40,980 bases of DNA from a virus. Position numbers and translations under genes: made by a program. The stretch is taken from positions 1-40,980 of IMG/VR virus record IMGVR_UViG_3300031718_000022. One strand, written 5' to 3'. Shown in pieces: positions 8,093-15,154 of this stretch (its first letter is position 1; each line of letters starts with the position of its first letter). Below the pieces are notes generated by a model. It did not search any database, was not told the DNA's origin, and worked only from the letters and a program-made list of their open reading frames with translations.

Positions 8093-8287
8093 TCAGAAGC
8101 ATCTCTTTTCGTAGACGAATACCCGGACGAACAAATAGACCAGCGCCGCCACTTGAGCAGCGAACGCGGTGAGGGTCATATGCAGGGGCGCTTTCGTCTT
8201 GCGCAGGGAGCAGGCGAAGCCCCAGATCATGGCCACACAGCCCCAGGCCATCAAGCCAAGCCAGATGAAAGACCATACGTTTGTCAA
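8093..8287 (-). CDS. Small two-span membrane protein
   Basis: A 64-residue protein with two hydrophobic segments (about residues 5-25, WSFIWLGLMAWGCVAMIWGF, and 38-57, LTAFAAQVAALVYLFVRVFV) separated by a basic loop SLRKTKAPLH. ATG 8287 overlaps the TGA of the tail terminator candidate (ATGA). A membrane protein between tail genes is unusual. It could be a holin-like or superinfection-exclusion factor, but no evidence separates these. Confidence 0.6.
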   Translation of the reverse strand: MTNVWSFIWLGLMAWGCVAMIWGFACSLRKTKAPLHMTLTAFAAQVAALVYLFVRVFVYEKRCF

Positions 8288-8811
8288 ATCGTTAGCTCCA
8301 TGCGGCAGCTAATTCGCAGGCTCTGCCGCCAGTTCTCGCCGCCGAACTGAATCTTTCCCCGCTGCGAGACGATGCCGCCCTTGGCGAGCTGGAGATTGCC
8401 ATACGTGCTCCAGATGTTCTGCTGGTTGGGATCGTGCAGGCACGAAATCACGGCATCCTCGGTCATGTCGACCAGCGAGGCGAAATCGGAAAGCACCGAT
8501 TCATCGGGCCAGCTATGGTGCACATCGATGAGGCCCAGCACCGAACCCGAAAAGGTCGAGTTGTAGATGAGGTCCTGCCCTATCGCGTTGGCCGTGTCGA
8601 TTGTTACCAGCGGATAAGTGAGGACGCTCGACCCTTCAACCGAATCCGGATCGATCTGGCCGAACAAGAAATTCGTGCTCTCAGCCGACCAGTCAATCGA
8701 GTAGGCCGTCTGTCCGTATGGGCCAGCCAGCAGCAGCATGCGGTCGTTGATCCCGCTGCCAGGTGCCGACAATTGCGCGAGAAGAGCATTTCGGACGGTC
8801 TTTGAGATCAC
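8284..8811 (-). CDS. Probable tail terminator / tail completion protein
   Basis: A 175-residue protein starting at GTG 8811, which overlaps the previous gene's stop (GTGA). The N-terminal helix (KTVRNALLAQLSAPGS) is followed by a mixed alpha/beta pattern ending in the strand WRQSLRISCRMELTI. Size, fold pattern and position between a virion morphogenesis protein and the tail tube fit tail terminators, which cap the tube and join it to the head. No sequence motif proves this. Confidence 0.5.
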   Translation of the reverse strand: MISKTVRNALLAQLSAPGSGINDRMLLLAGPYGQTAYSIDWSAESTNFLFGQIDPDSVEGSSVLTYPLVTIDTANAIGQDLIYNSTFSGSVLGLIDVHHSWPDESVLSDFASLVDMTEDAVISCLHDPNQQNIWSTYGNLQLAKGGIVSQRGKIQFGGENWRQSLRISCRMELTI

Positions 8812-9071
8812 CCCGCAGCTCCTTTCGCGAGCGCAGCCAGAGGCTCCGCGATCGCGGGATAGGGATCGGACACGCCCAGGTATTCATCGATAAATCGCAC
8901 CAACAGACTCATGGTGTTGCGGCAGCCTTCGCGCTTCGCCGTCCGATTGAACTTCTTCCAGAGACCGTCGGGAGTGATCCCACGCCGCGATGCGATCGCA
9001 CACGGCTCGAACCCGCGATACAGATCGTAGAGAACCTGCTTTTCGCTCTCGCTCAAATTCATCGGGGTCAT
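8808..9071 (-). CDS. LuxR-like helix-turn-helix protein inside the morphogenesis operon
   Basis: An 87-residue protein. Residues 6-66 follow the LuxR/sigma-region-4 pattern: LSESEKQVLYDLYRGFEP, then the helix-turn-helix CAIASRRGITPDGLWKKFN, then a final helix SLLVRFIDEYLG. Such domains bind DNA. It overlaps both neighbours by four bases (ATGA and GTGA) and has GAGGG upstream of ATG 9071, so it is co-translated with head-tail genes. It may be a late regulator or a structural protein that reuses a helix-turn-helix fold, as some head-completion proteins do. Confidence 0.6.
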   Translation of the reverse strand: MTPMNLSESEKQVLYDLYRGFEPCAIASRRGITPDGLWKKFNRTAKREGCRNTMSLLVRFIDEYLGVSDPYPAIAEPLAALAKGAAG

Positions 9072-9802
9072 GCGGCCGCCCTCGCGCGGATGACAAGCCG
9101 CTCCGCAATCGCCTTTTCACCCCATGCCAGGTCGGACGCATTCAGCGCGAAGAACTCGCGCTTGATGCCGCCCTTGCCGGTGCCTTCGTTGTTGCCCTCC
9201 GCGCGCAGCGCTTCATCGCCGTAGAAGCCGAGAGCCAGATTGGTGCAGGGCTGATTGCTACTGAACGCCTCGAACTCGCTGCCAAAATCAAAGCTGCCGG
9301 TCGCCCCCGAAACCTCGGATCCGCCAGCCCGCACCATAATCAGGTCCAGCATGTGCGGATGCTGCTCCATGCCGTACAGGTTGACTCCGGAGCCGTGCGC
9401 GCTCTTTGCTGCCGCATAACTTTCGTACTTGATCCCGGTCGGCGTCCGGATCCCGATGCGTCCGGTCTTGGCAAAGCGACCAGCGGCTGCCGTGGCGCGG
9501 GCGCTCTTACGCTTTTCGTTGAATTGTTTGGCGGTGAGGGAACCGGTGCCAGACACTGAGCGCGATCCCGTGGCGTCGTGGTTTACGTAGAGGTAGAAGG
9601 GGCCACGCTCCGAGTAGGGCGCAAAGGGCGCGCCGTTTACATCGGTGCCGGCGAAGGTGCGTTCGCGGATTCGCGACTTATAGCCTTGGCCGACATAGAG
9701 CAGATCGCCGACGGTGATGGTACCCAGGGCTGCCACGGTGGCGCGGATCGCGGCGGACGCGGGTGCGCCGTTGGGGCCGAGAAAGGTGGCGAAATCAGCC
9801 AT
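9068..9802 (-). CDS. Phage virion morphogenesis protein (Mu gpG/HK97 gp10-like)
   Basis: A 244-residue protein. The region RIRERTFAGTDVNGAPFAPY is the characteristic signature of the virion morphogenesis family (an INxF/RTFAGxDxxGxPFxPYS pattern). A basic stretch of Lys, Arg and Ala follows (EKRKSARATAAAGRFAK) and a C-terminal domain with GMEQHPHMLDLIMVRAG. Family members complete heads or tail-joining structures. AGAGGGG lies seven bases upstream of ATG 9802. Immediately to the right begins a block of plus-strand genes, so a promoter for this sub-operon, or read-through across that block, is needed. Confidence 0.75.
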   Translation of the reverse strand: MADFATFLGPNGAPASAAIRATVAALGTITVGDLLYVGQGYKSRIRERTFAGTDVNGAPFAPYSERGPFYLYVNHDATGSRSVSGTGSLTAKQFNEKRKSARATAAAGRFAKTGRIGIRTPTGIKYESYAAAKSAHGSGVNLYGMEQHPHMLDLIMVRAGGSEVSGATGSFDFGSEFEAFSSNQPCTNLALGFYGDEALRAEGNNEGTGKGGIKREFFALNASDLAWGEKAIAERLVIRARAAA

Positions 9803-9878
9803 AAATCAGCCCCTCTTCCAGTGCGCGCGAGGTAGAATAGAAGGAGTCCGGACATTCAACCGGGCAGGAGAAAACTAA

Positions 9879-10100
9879 GTGACTACAGACGAAAGAATTG
9901 ATCGCCTTACTGGAATCGTGGAGTCCCTCGCCGCTTCCGTGGTGGCGCACGATAACCAGATCGAGGCACACACTAACCAGATCGGCGCTATGATCGACCT
10001 TGCCGCGAGACAGCAAAAGCAGATCGCGGATTTGAAGGAGAGCACCGCTAACCTTGAGCGCCAATGGCAGGCTTACATCAAAACCCTGCCGCGCAACTGA
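9879..10100 (+). CDS. Small coiled-coil protein, plus-strand island gene 1
   Basis: A 73-residue protein starting at GTG 9879 with GGAG upstream. It is almost entirely helical with a heptad-like pattern (SVVAHDNQIEAHTNQIGAMI), typical of short coiled coils. It is the first of four plus-strand genes placed between leftward head and tail genes. No family is recognised. Confidence 0.6.
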   Translation: MTTDERIDRLTGIVESLAASVVAHDNQIEAHTNQIGAMIDLAARQQKQIADLKESTANLERQWQAYIKTLPRN

Positions 10101-10118
10101 CCTTCGCCGCGTCCCTCG

Positions 10119-10194
10119 CCCGCACCTTGCGGGTCTCCGGATAAGCGGAGCCTCTCGGAGGAATACCGAGCAACCGGGGTAGGCAAGCTCCGGT
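10119..10194 (+). promoter_or_regulatory. Leader with four consecutive stem-loops
   Basis: Between the genes ending at 10100 and starting at 10212 there are four perfect stems in a row: CCCGCA/TGCGGG (10119-10133), CTCCG/CGGAG (10135-10150), CTCGG/CCGAG (10154-10170) and ACCGG/CCGGT (10173-10194). A strong ribosome binding site, AGGAGGG, follows before ATG 10212. The density of stems suggests a structured 5' leader or small RNA. It matches no riboswitch class I can recall. Confidence 0.5.
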
Positions 10195-10211
10195 AAATTC
10201 TCAGGAGGGTT

Positions 10212-10487
10212 ATGAGCCTGACCGATGAAGACAAGAAATGGATCGGTGATCGCATCGACGCGGCGGTGGCCCAGATCTATGGCCCGCGTCAACCGGATCC
10301 CGCTGCTGGAGCGGGAACCAATGTGGGCGCTGGAGGCAGCTCTGGTGGGGGGGCCGGCGGCTGTGCCGTTTACCGCTCCGTGGCTTATGGAGACAGCGGC
10401 GCCACGTTTGCAGTCCAAGAACTGACCGTCGACGAGAGGCTTTTCCGCATCGAACGGCTCCTCTCCGGCGGTGGCCATGCCCGATAA
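10212..10487 (+). CDS. Hypothetical protein with Gly-rich linker, plus-strand island gene 2
   Basis: A 91-residue protein. An N-terminal helix (MSLTDEDKKWIGDRIDAAVA) is followed by a Pro/Ala/Gly linker (GAGGSSGGGAGG) and a short C-terminal part (ELTVDERLFRIERLLSGG). The start is certain because AGGAGGG lies just upstream. The terminal helix-linker-helix design suggests a small adaptor or dimerising protein. It overlaps the next tiny gene by 11 bases. Confidence 0.65.
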   Translation: MSLTDEDKKWIGDRIDAAVAQIYGPRQPDPAAGAGTNVGAGGSSGGGAGGCAVYRSVAYGDSGATFAVQELTVDERLFRIERLLSGGGHAR

Positions 10488-10629
10488 AACGCCCATCGAA
10501 CTTCCGCGCCCCCCGCAGCGCGTGACAATCACATTAGGCCGCAAGCGGTATGCACTCGACGTGCGCATAGCGGAGCTGCCGGCGGCGAAGGCGGAAGTGG
10601 TGGAGATGCCGGCGAAAGAGCGTGAGTGA
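10477..10629 (+). CDS. 50-residue hypothetical protein, plus-strand island gene 3
   Basis: The short frame ATG 10477 to TGA 10629 encodes MPDKTPIELPRPPQRVTITL and continues with GRKRYALDVRIAEL, a pattern suggesting two beta strands and a turn. Its stop is directly followed by the ATG of the next gene (TGAATG), and its start overlaps the previous gene, so it fits a translationally coupled series. CTCTCCGGCGGTGGCC precedes the start, with a weak ribosome binding site. Confidence 0.5.
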   Translation: MPDKTPIELPRPPQRVTITLGRKRYALDVRIAELPAAKAEVVEMPAKERE

Positions 10630-11367
10630 ATGACCATGCTCGAAGTGTGCGAGGTTATTTCGCGCCGTATGGTCTTCAGAAATAAGGCCACCGGAGAAAC
10701 GCGCCAGCTCACGCCGCGGGAGATCTTCGAGTATTCGCCTACCGGCGAGTTAGCGAACGTCTTTGTCTGGTATGAGCAGTGCAGGAACTGGCCGGAGATG
10801 CCGGCGAAGGAAGAGGGTAAGCAGTTGGGTCCACAGCTACACATCAGCCCGTACTCGGAGCTGAAGACCGCCGTAGTTCCCGTCAAGAACACCCGCTTCG
10901 TCAAACCGGAGCCCGGATCCGGCCTGTGGACTTCTACATATCGCGACGGCGGATCGGCGTGGGTCGATGCCGCGGAAGAGATGGGCTTCAGCCCGCGCTC
11001 GGTAAACTGGTTTGTTCTGGAGCCCGATCCTAACGCCAGGGTGCTTGTAATGCGTACTCTGGCGGATTTGAGGAGGCTGCTCCGCGACTTCGCCGCTCCG
11101 CCACTATGGCCGGGATCGAACATGATGTGGCCAGATTTTGAGCGGATCTCGGACAATTGGGACGCAATACACCTGACCGAAGCTGGGCAGTGGAAAACGC
11201 GGCTGACAATTCCCTCGCTGTATGGTTGGGACAGTGAATCCACGCTGTGGTTCCGCTGGCGTTTCACTTCCTGCAGGAGGGTGGAGGTCACGCCGCCTCC
11301 TGAAGCGCCAGATCGCGCGTGTCCAGACTCCATTGATGCCGGCAACGCCACCCGCCACGCGAAATGA
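10630..11367 (+). CDS. Conserved-looking protein of unknown function, plus-strand island gene 4
   Basis: A 245-residue protein rich in aromatic residues. Notable segments are a GLWTST element (SGLWTSTYRDGGSAWVDAA), then EPDPNARVLVMRTLADLRRL, then PDFERISDNWDAIHLT, and finally YGWDSESTLWFRW. From memory, a K-P-x-x-GLW-x-S start, a central vLxIxxxxDL and a late DWE-x-x-x-YD(G/A)IxLT block recur in phage and actinobacterial proteins, so this looks like a conserved enzyme-like domain and not a spurious frame. An ADP-ribosyltransferase-like fold is conceivable but unproven. The 3' end overlaps the minor head gene (11288-12124) tail to tail by 80 bases. Confidence 0.6.
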   Translation: MTMLEVCEVISRRMVFRNKATGETRQLTPREIFEYSPTGELANVFVWYEQCRNWPEMPAKEEGKQLGPQLHISPYSELKTAVVPVKNTRFVKPEPGSGLWTSTYRDGGSAWVDAAEEMGFSPRSVNWFVLEPDPNARVLVMRTLADLRRLLRDFAAPPLWPGSNMMWPDFERISDNWDAIHLTEAGQWKTRLTIPSLYGWDSESTLWFRWRFTSCRRVEVTPPPEAPDRACPDSIDAGNATRHAK

Positions 11368-12124
11368 ACACGTTGGGAATCTGCCCGTTATTCATCTCCC
11401 CGATTTGCTCGCGCGTGTAAGCTTTCGCCATGTCGGTCAAATGCCGGCAGAAGGGCCGCTCCAGCTTGTCGGTCGGTCCCGAATATCGATAGCGGAGTTC
11501 CTGTTGCGGAAGATCCTTCGCAATGATCTGAAACGCGCGATCGCTGGCCGTCGCATACCAGACAGAGATGCTGGTGTCGGCGATTGATGTCGCCTTCCCA
11601 ATCCCCACCTCAAAGCGCGTGCTTAGCGTCTCGACCAGCGAGCCGAACTTCAGCCCCGCGACACCGAACAGCCCGCGCGTAATCGCCGCGCCGGCGGAAG
11701 CTTGCATTGCCCCTTCGAGTGCCGATACCGTATTCGCCTGCACCGCGCCGAGTAGCGAGAGATCTCGCGCCGTGAAGCCGAGCTGAGGTCCCCAGTTCTG
11801 GCCGATCTGATCGCCCAGCGTTTCAATCGTTTCCTGGAGGAACGGCAGCGTGCCGCGAAACTCCGCGACGAACGCGGTCACGAGGCGCTGATAGCCCGCG
11901 CGGTCCATTTCGTCCATGAACATCTTGCCGGAGTTGCGGAGGATCAGCATGTTGCCGGCAGTCGAATCGATTACGCCCTCGGTGATCGAGAGCGAGGCCT
12001 GCAGGCGGGCAATGACGCGCCCCTGGGCACGCATGGTGATTTCGCGGAGATGCGACTCGAAGCGGTAAACCATCGAATCCTGTGCCGCGTTATGGCGGGC
12101 GATGATGTCTTTGATATCAGGCAT
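11288..12124 (-). CDS. Minor head protein (Mu gpF/SPP1 gp7-like)
   Basis: A 278-residue protein starting MPDIKDIIARHNAAQDSM at ATG 12124, which overlaps the upstream stop (ATGA); a longer upstream extension in this frame is the shadow of the neighbouring gene. The N-terminal 200 residues are helical. The C-terminus has the typical family end: FCRHLTDMAKAYTREQIGEM, an NG element and GGWRCRHQW, i.e. the Cys/His-containing Mu F-like pattern. Family members attach to the portal and are involved in head assembly or DNA ejection. Confidence 0.8.
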   Translation of the reverse strand: MPDIKDIIARHNAAQDSMVYRFESHLREITMRAQGRVIARLQASLSITEGVIDSTAGNMLILRNSGKMFMDEMDRAGYQRLVTAFVAEFRGTLPFLQETIETLGDQIGQNWGPQLGFTARDLSLLGAVQANTVSALEGAMQASAGAAITRGLFGVAGLKFGSLVETLSTRFEVGIGKATSIADTSISVWYATASDRAFQIIAKDLPQQELRYRYSGPTDKLERPFCRHLTDMAKAYTREQIGEMNNGQIPNVFISRGGWRCRHQWSLDTRDLALQEAA

Positions 12125-13089
12125 CAGCCCCTCCCCACAGTGTTTTGGAAGGTCAGGTTGAGGTCCGGCCATTGCCCGAGCCCGAGAATGTTTCCGCTGG
12201 CCACCGGGTCGCCGGCCAGCGCGAAAGTCTTGGTCGCAATCGGGATCGCAGCCTGCCAATAGAGCGGCCCGCCGGGGGCGCCGGCCCAGATTACCCAGTG
12301 GGTCGCATTCAGGGGCGTCCACGCGCCCTGCGAGAGTCCTACCTGGTCCATCGTGCCGTTGGGGGGATTCAGCCCCGCAATCGAGGCCTGCAGCACCGAA
12401 GCCGCCGGAATCACAATTTGTAGAATGTCCGAGGGTCCGGACTCCGCGTTCATTGTGTTGGCTTCCGAGACATATTTCGAGGCGTCGTAATAGGTGATGG
12501 CCACCGCGACGGTGGGACCGGTTCCGGCGCCCGCTACGGTCGAGAGGTTGGCAGTCGACCAACTGCCGGCATTGGCGCCGTGCTTCGCGCCTGGAGCCTC
12601 CAGCGGCTGCGCGATATAGGGAAGGCCGTTCTGCCGCAACTGGCGCCAGGCGTAATCCTCATCCTTGGCATAGCGCTCGTATTTGGTCTCCAGCCGGTCT
12701 TTGCCCAGTCGCGTGCTGGCATCCCGGAAGAACAACCGCAAGCCGGCATAGGACAGCCAGAGCTGCAGCATCGATGCCGCTCCGCTGTATTGGGATTCGG
12801 TGGCTACCACCTGGTTGAGCCGGGCCCGCACCTGGTTGCGTGCCGCCGTACCGACGTTGTAGATAGCCGCGACGCCGCCGCCGCTCATGCCAGGCGATGC
12901 CAGATAGGAGGTATACATCTGCATGGCGGATTGAACCTTGCCGCCGCATTCCCGCCAGGCCTGCTCGGAAACTGAACCGATGCCGTCCAGTTGGATCGCG
13001 GGCTTCGAAGCCGCGGCCACAGACAGGACTTCGCTATCGATCTGCGCCAAGGAGGCGGATGAGACGATATCAGAGTCCGTGAATAGCAT
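12124..13089 (-). CDS. Hypothetical head structural protein
   Basis: A 321-residue protein without signal peptide or membrane segment. The first half is helical (a Met/Gln-rich segment GKVQSAMQMYTSYLASPG, then RLGKDRLETKYERYAKDEDY). The second half is beta-rich, with Gly/Ala/Thr loops. It lies between the coat/decoration cluster and the minor head protein and overlaps both neighbours by one base, so a head-tail connector or head-fibre role is plausible. No family is recognised. Confidence 0.6.
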   Translation of the reverse strand: MLFTDSDIVSSASLAQIDSEVLSVAAASKPAIQLDGIGSVSEQAWRECGGKVQSAMQMYTSYLASPGMSGGGVAAIYNVGTAARNQVRARLNQVVATESQYSGAASMLQLWLSYAGLRLFFRDASTRLGKDRLETKYERYAKDEDYAWRQLRQNGLPYIAQPLEAPGAKHGANAGSWSTANLSTVAGAGTGPTVAVAITYYDASKYVSEANTMNAESGPSDILQIVIPAASVLQASIAGLNPPNGTMDQVGLSQGAWTPLNATHWVIWAGAPGGPLYWQAAIPIATKTFALAGDPVASGNILGLGQWPDLNLTFQNTVGRG

Positions 13090-13328
13090 TAGGGTTTGGG
13101 CTTCTCCGCCGGCGCGTCATTGGTCTTTGAGTCCGCGGCTGGCGCGGTCGCGGGCGGTGCCTTTCCGGCGACATCTTTCGCCGGCATGCGGTTAAACATC
13201 TCTTCGGCAATCGCGACGCGGAGCTGCTCCAAAAGATCCTCAGAGCGCCTATGCGCCCCCGGAGCAACTGCTCGCGACATCTCCTGTTTCAGGAGGAACT
13301 CAATCGAATCGGTAATGGCTTTCAACAT
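13089..13328 (-). CDS. Small hypothetical head-region protein
   Basis: A 79-residue protein with a helical N-terminal half (MLKAITDSIEFLLKQEMSRA, then LLEQLRVAIAEEMFNRM) and a disordered Ala/Pro/Lys C-terminus. It couples to the next gene through TAATG. A probable terminator lies just upstream (13355-13396), so it may start a new transcript. Unknown function. Confidence 0.55.
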   Translation of the reverse strand: MLKAITDSIEFLLKQEMSRAVAPGAHRRSEDLLEQLRVAIAEEMFNRMPAKDVAGKAPPATAPAADSKTNDAPAEKPKP

Positions 13329-13354
13329 TCAAAGGCCCTCAGCACAACGAAACG

Positions 13355-13396
13355 AAAAAGGCGGCGCGAGACCCTATCCAGGAGAGCCCCGCGCCG
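13355..13396 (-). terminator. Rho-independent terminator candidate
   Basis: On the minus strand the stem CGGCGCG (13396-13390) pairs with CGCGCCG (13368-13362) and is followed by CC and then TTTTT (13359-13355). It lies downstream of the 13428-13814 gene, so it would end or attenuate the coat transcript there. The loop is long (21 bases) but contains further possible pairs. Confidence 0.5.
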
Positions 13397-13427
13397 TTTG
13401 TTGAGCAATCCAACAAGTCGAAGGAAC

Positions 13428-13814
13428 TTATTCGAGCCAGGCGTGCGCCAGCACTGTCCCGGGAGTCGCATCGATCGCCAGGCAATTCAGCCGGAGCTTC
13501 GAATTCGCAACGCCCGTCCGAATCATCGGGATATCGTAGACCTGATACTCCTTGGCGACGCCCTCCGTTGGCTGGCTGCCCACGAAATGCATTGCTGCTA
13601 CCTGCAACGCATCCGAGAACGGCGTGGCGTTGGCCGTATCCTCGATTACGAACAGCGCGCGCTTGCCGGGAGCCAGGCCGCGGACTACGCACTTGAGGGT
13701 CCGGAATCCGGCATTCGCGGTGATCACAAAAGCCGATGTGTCGAGCGTTCCGGTCACGGCGCCGGCCGCGGCAACGGCCTGCTCGCCGGTGGTGATGTCT
13801 TTCAAAGTTGCCAT
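13428..13814 (-). CDS. Hypothetical, possible head decoration protein
   Basis: A 128-residue beta-rich protein (segments TLKCVVRGLAPGKRALFVIE and NSKLRLNCLAIDATPG). It lies two genes downstream of the coat protein. Size, beta content and place suit capsid decoration or stabilising proteins, but no motif supports this. The start MATLKDITTGEQAV at 13814 closely follows the preceding gene (stop at 13818). Confidence 0.5.
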   Translation of the reverse strand: MATLKDITTGEQAVAAAGAVTGTLDTSAFVITANAGFRTLKCVVRGLAPGKRALFVIEDTANATPFSDALQVAAMHFVGSQPTEGVAKEYQVYDIPMIRTGVANSKLRLNCLAIDATPGTVLAHAWLE

Positions 13815-13817
13815 CGA

Positions 13818-14171
13818 TTACTTCTCCTTTTTCTTTTCTGTGGCCCGGACGCCTTCGGCGGCCATCCGGACCAGCTCCTGCAGTTCTTTCGGCATCGCCA
13901 ACTGGCCCTTGCGATTCAGCTCCGCCTCTGCCAGTTGTTCCCCCTGCGCCTTCTGCTGCGCCTCCCACTCGGCAATCTGCTCGGGGGACGCAAGAACGTG
14001 GGTTCTCTCGACGATGCGTCTCGCGACCTGTTTGGGATCCGCCATGTCCATCACGCGGCCTGCGCCGACGTCCTTTTCCTGGTTGTCGATCGATACCAGG
14101 AAATACATTCGCTGCCGCGGCAGCGATGCTTGGACCGCGCGCACATCGTTCCAGTACTTGTTGAGATCCAT
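13818..14171 (-). CDS. Hypothetical protein downstream of coat gene
   Basis: A 117-residue, mostly helical and strongly charged protein. It starts MDLNKYWNDVRAVQASLP and ends in a Lys/Glu tail (RATEKKKEK). The central region holds a QEKDVGAGRVMDMADP loop. It lies five bases after the coat gene, so it is very probably part of the head operon, but its role is not apparent from sequence. Confidence 0.6.
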   Translation of the reverse strand: MDLNKYWNDVRAVQASLPRQRMYFLVSIDNQEKDVGAGRVMDMADPKQVARRIVERTHVLASPEQIAEWEAQQKAQGEQLAEAELNRKGQLAMPKELQELVRMAAEGVRATEKKKEK

Positions 14172-14176
14172 GTGAG

Positions 14177-15100
14177 TTAGGTCGACTGAACGACCACCAA
14201 ATGGGTATTTCTCAGCATGCCGACGCCGTAGAGCAGGTCGACGGTGAATTGCTGGGCCAGCGTATTGGGCTGGTAGCTCATGACGATGCGGAAGCCGAAG
14301 TTGCCCAGCTCGCCATATTCAGCCACCGCGCCGGTACCCGGGAGAGGCATCGGAAGCCGGCGAATGACCAGGCCCAGGGCGTTCTTGTGGAACGCAATAT
14401 TCTTGTAATTCGTGGAATTGACCACGAGCTGCGACCTGAAGACGTAGAAGTCCTTGATCTTGCCGAACAAGCCAGGCGATCCGCCCGGGAGGTATGCCGA
14501 CAGGATGGCGTCGCCTTTGTCCGGACCTACCGTCTGGTATTCCGTGAAGCGCCCGATCTGGCGCATGGCGCTGGCCGAGCTGCTGGCGATGACCAGGAAT
14601 TTGGGTTCTGCCTGGGGAATGTAATTATCGAAGAGCGTCTTCTCCGCGAGGTCGATGCGCGCTTCATCCATCGCGGTGGTTGCGCCGATCGCCGCGTTAG
14701 CAGTGAACAGCGACCAGGTGTTGAGCAGGTCCTGCTCGACCTTGGTCACGATCGCATTGACGGCGGGCTGCATGAGCGTCGCCATAAGCGCGGGGAACGC
14801 CAGCACCTTGGTAACGTCCGGAATTTGGAAGGTCGCCTCGACGTGCGTGTTCAGCACGATTTGCGCGTTGCCGAGCGAGGGGCTCTGGGTTTGGACCGAC
14901 CCGCCTTCGGCGATGTCATTCGCCACCAGCGTGGGGGGAATCGGTACGTTGATGGTGTCGCCGGTGTTACCCAGGACGGCTTCGAAATCCCGGTTCACCA
15001 GGTTCCCCATCACCAGGTTGGCCAGCAAGGCAGGCATCGCCTGGACTGCGACCAGCTTCACTATCGCGTTTGCCACATTGGCGGAAGTAATGTCTGCCAT
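14177..15100 (-). CDS. Major capsid protein, P22 coat-like
   Basis: A 307-residue protein. The start MADITSANVANAIVKLVAVQ, the motif GNLVNRDFEAVLGNTGDTIN, then IPDVTKVLAFPALMATLMQP and the late QFTVDLLYGVGMLRNTHLVV fit the P22 gene-5-type coat family with an HK97 fold. Many such phages assemble on a separate scaffold with no maturation protease, consistent with the scaffold-like gene upstream and the absence of a protease here. The start codon sits in a 14-base perfect palindrome (15098-15111), with CGGAG further upstream. Confidence 0.85.
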   Translation of the reverse strand: MADITSANVANAIVKLVAVQAMPALLANLVMGNLVNRDFEAVLGNTGDTINVPIPPTLVANDIAEGGSVQTQSPSLGNAQIVLNTHVEATFQIPDVTKVLAFPALMATLMQPAVNAIVTKVEQDLLNTWSLFTANAAIGATTAMDEARIDLAEKTLFDNYIPQAEPKFLVIASSSASAMRQIGRFTEYQTVGPDKGDAILSAYLPGGSPGLFGKIKDFYVFRSQLVVNSTNYKNIAFHKNALGLVIRRLPMPLPGTGAVAEYGELGNFGFRIVMSYQPNTLAQQFTVDLLYGVGMLRNTHLVVVQST

Positions 15101-15154
15101 TTTCGAAAATGCTCCGGTTGGTCAAAGGGGCCAAGGGGCCCCCGGGTGAGATGC

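Noticed and set aside
9795-11351. Long minus-strand open frame of about 518 residues
   Set aside because: It is antisense to four plus-strand genes that have good ribosome binding sites and protein-like composition. The translation is Ser/Arg-rich with no motif, typical of a shadow frame.
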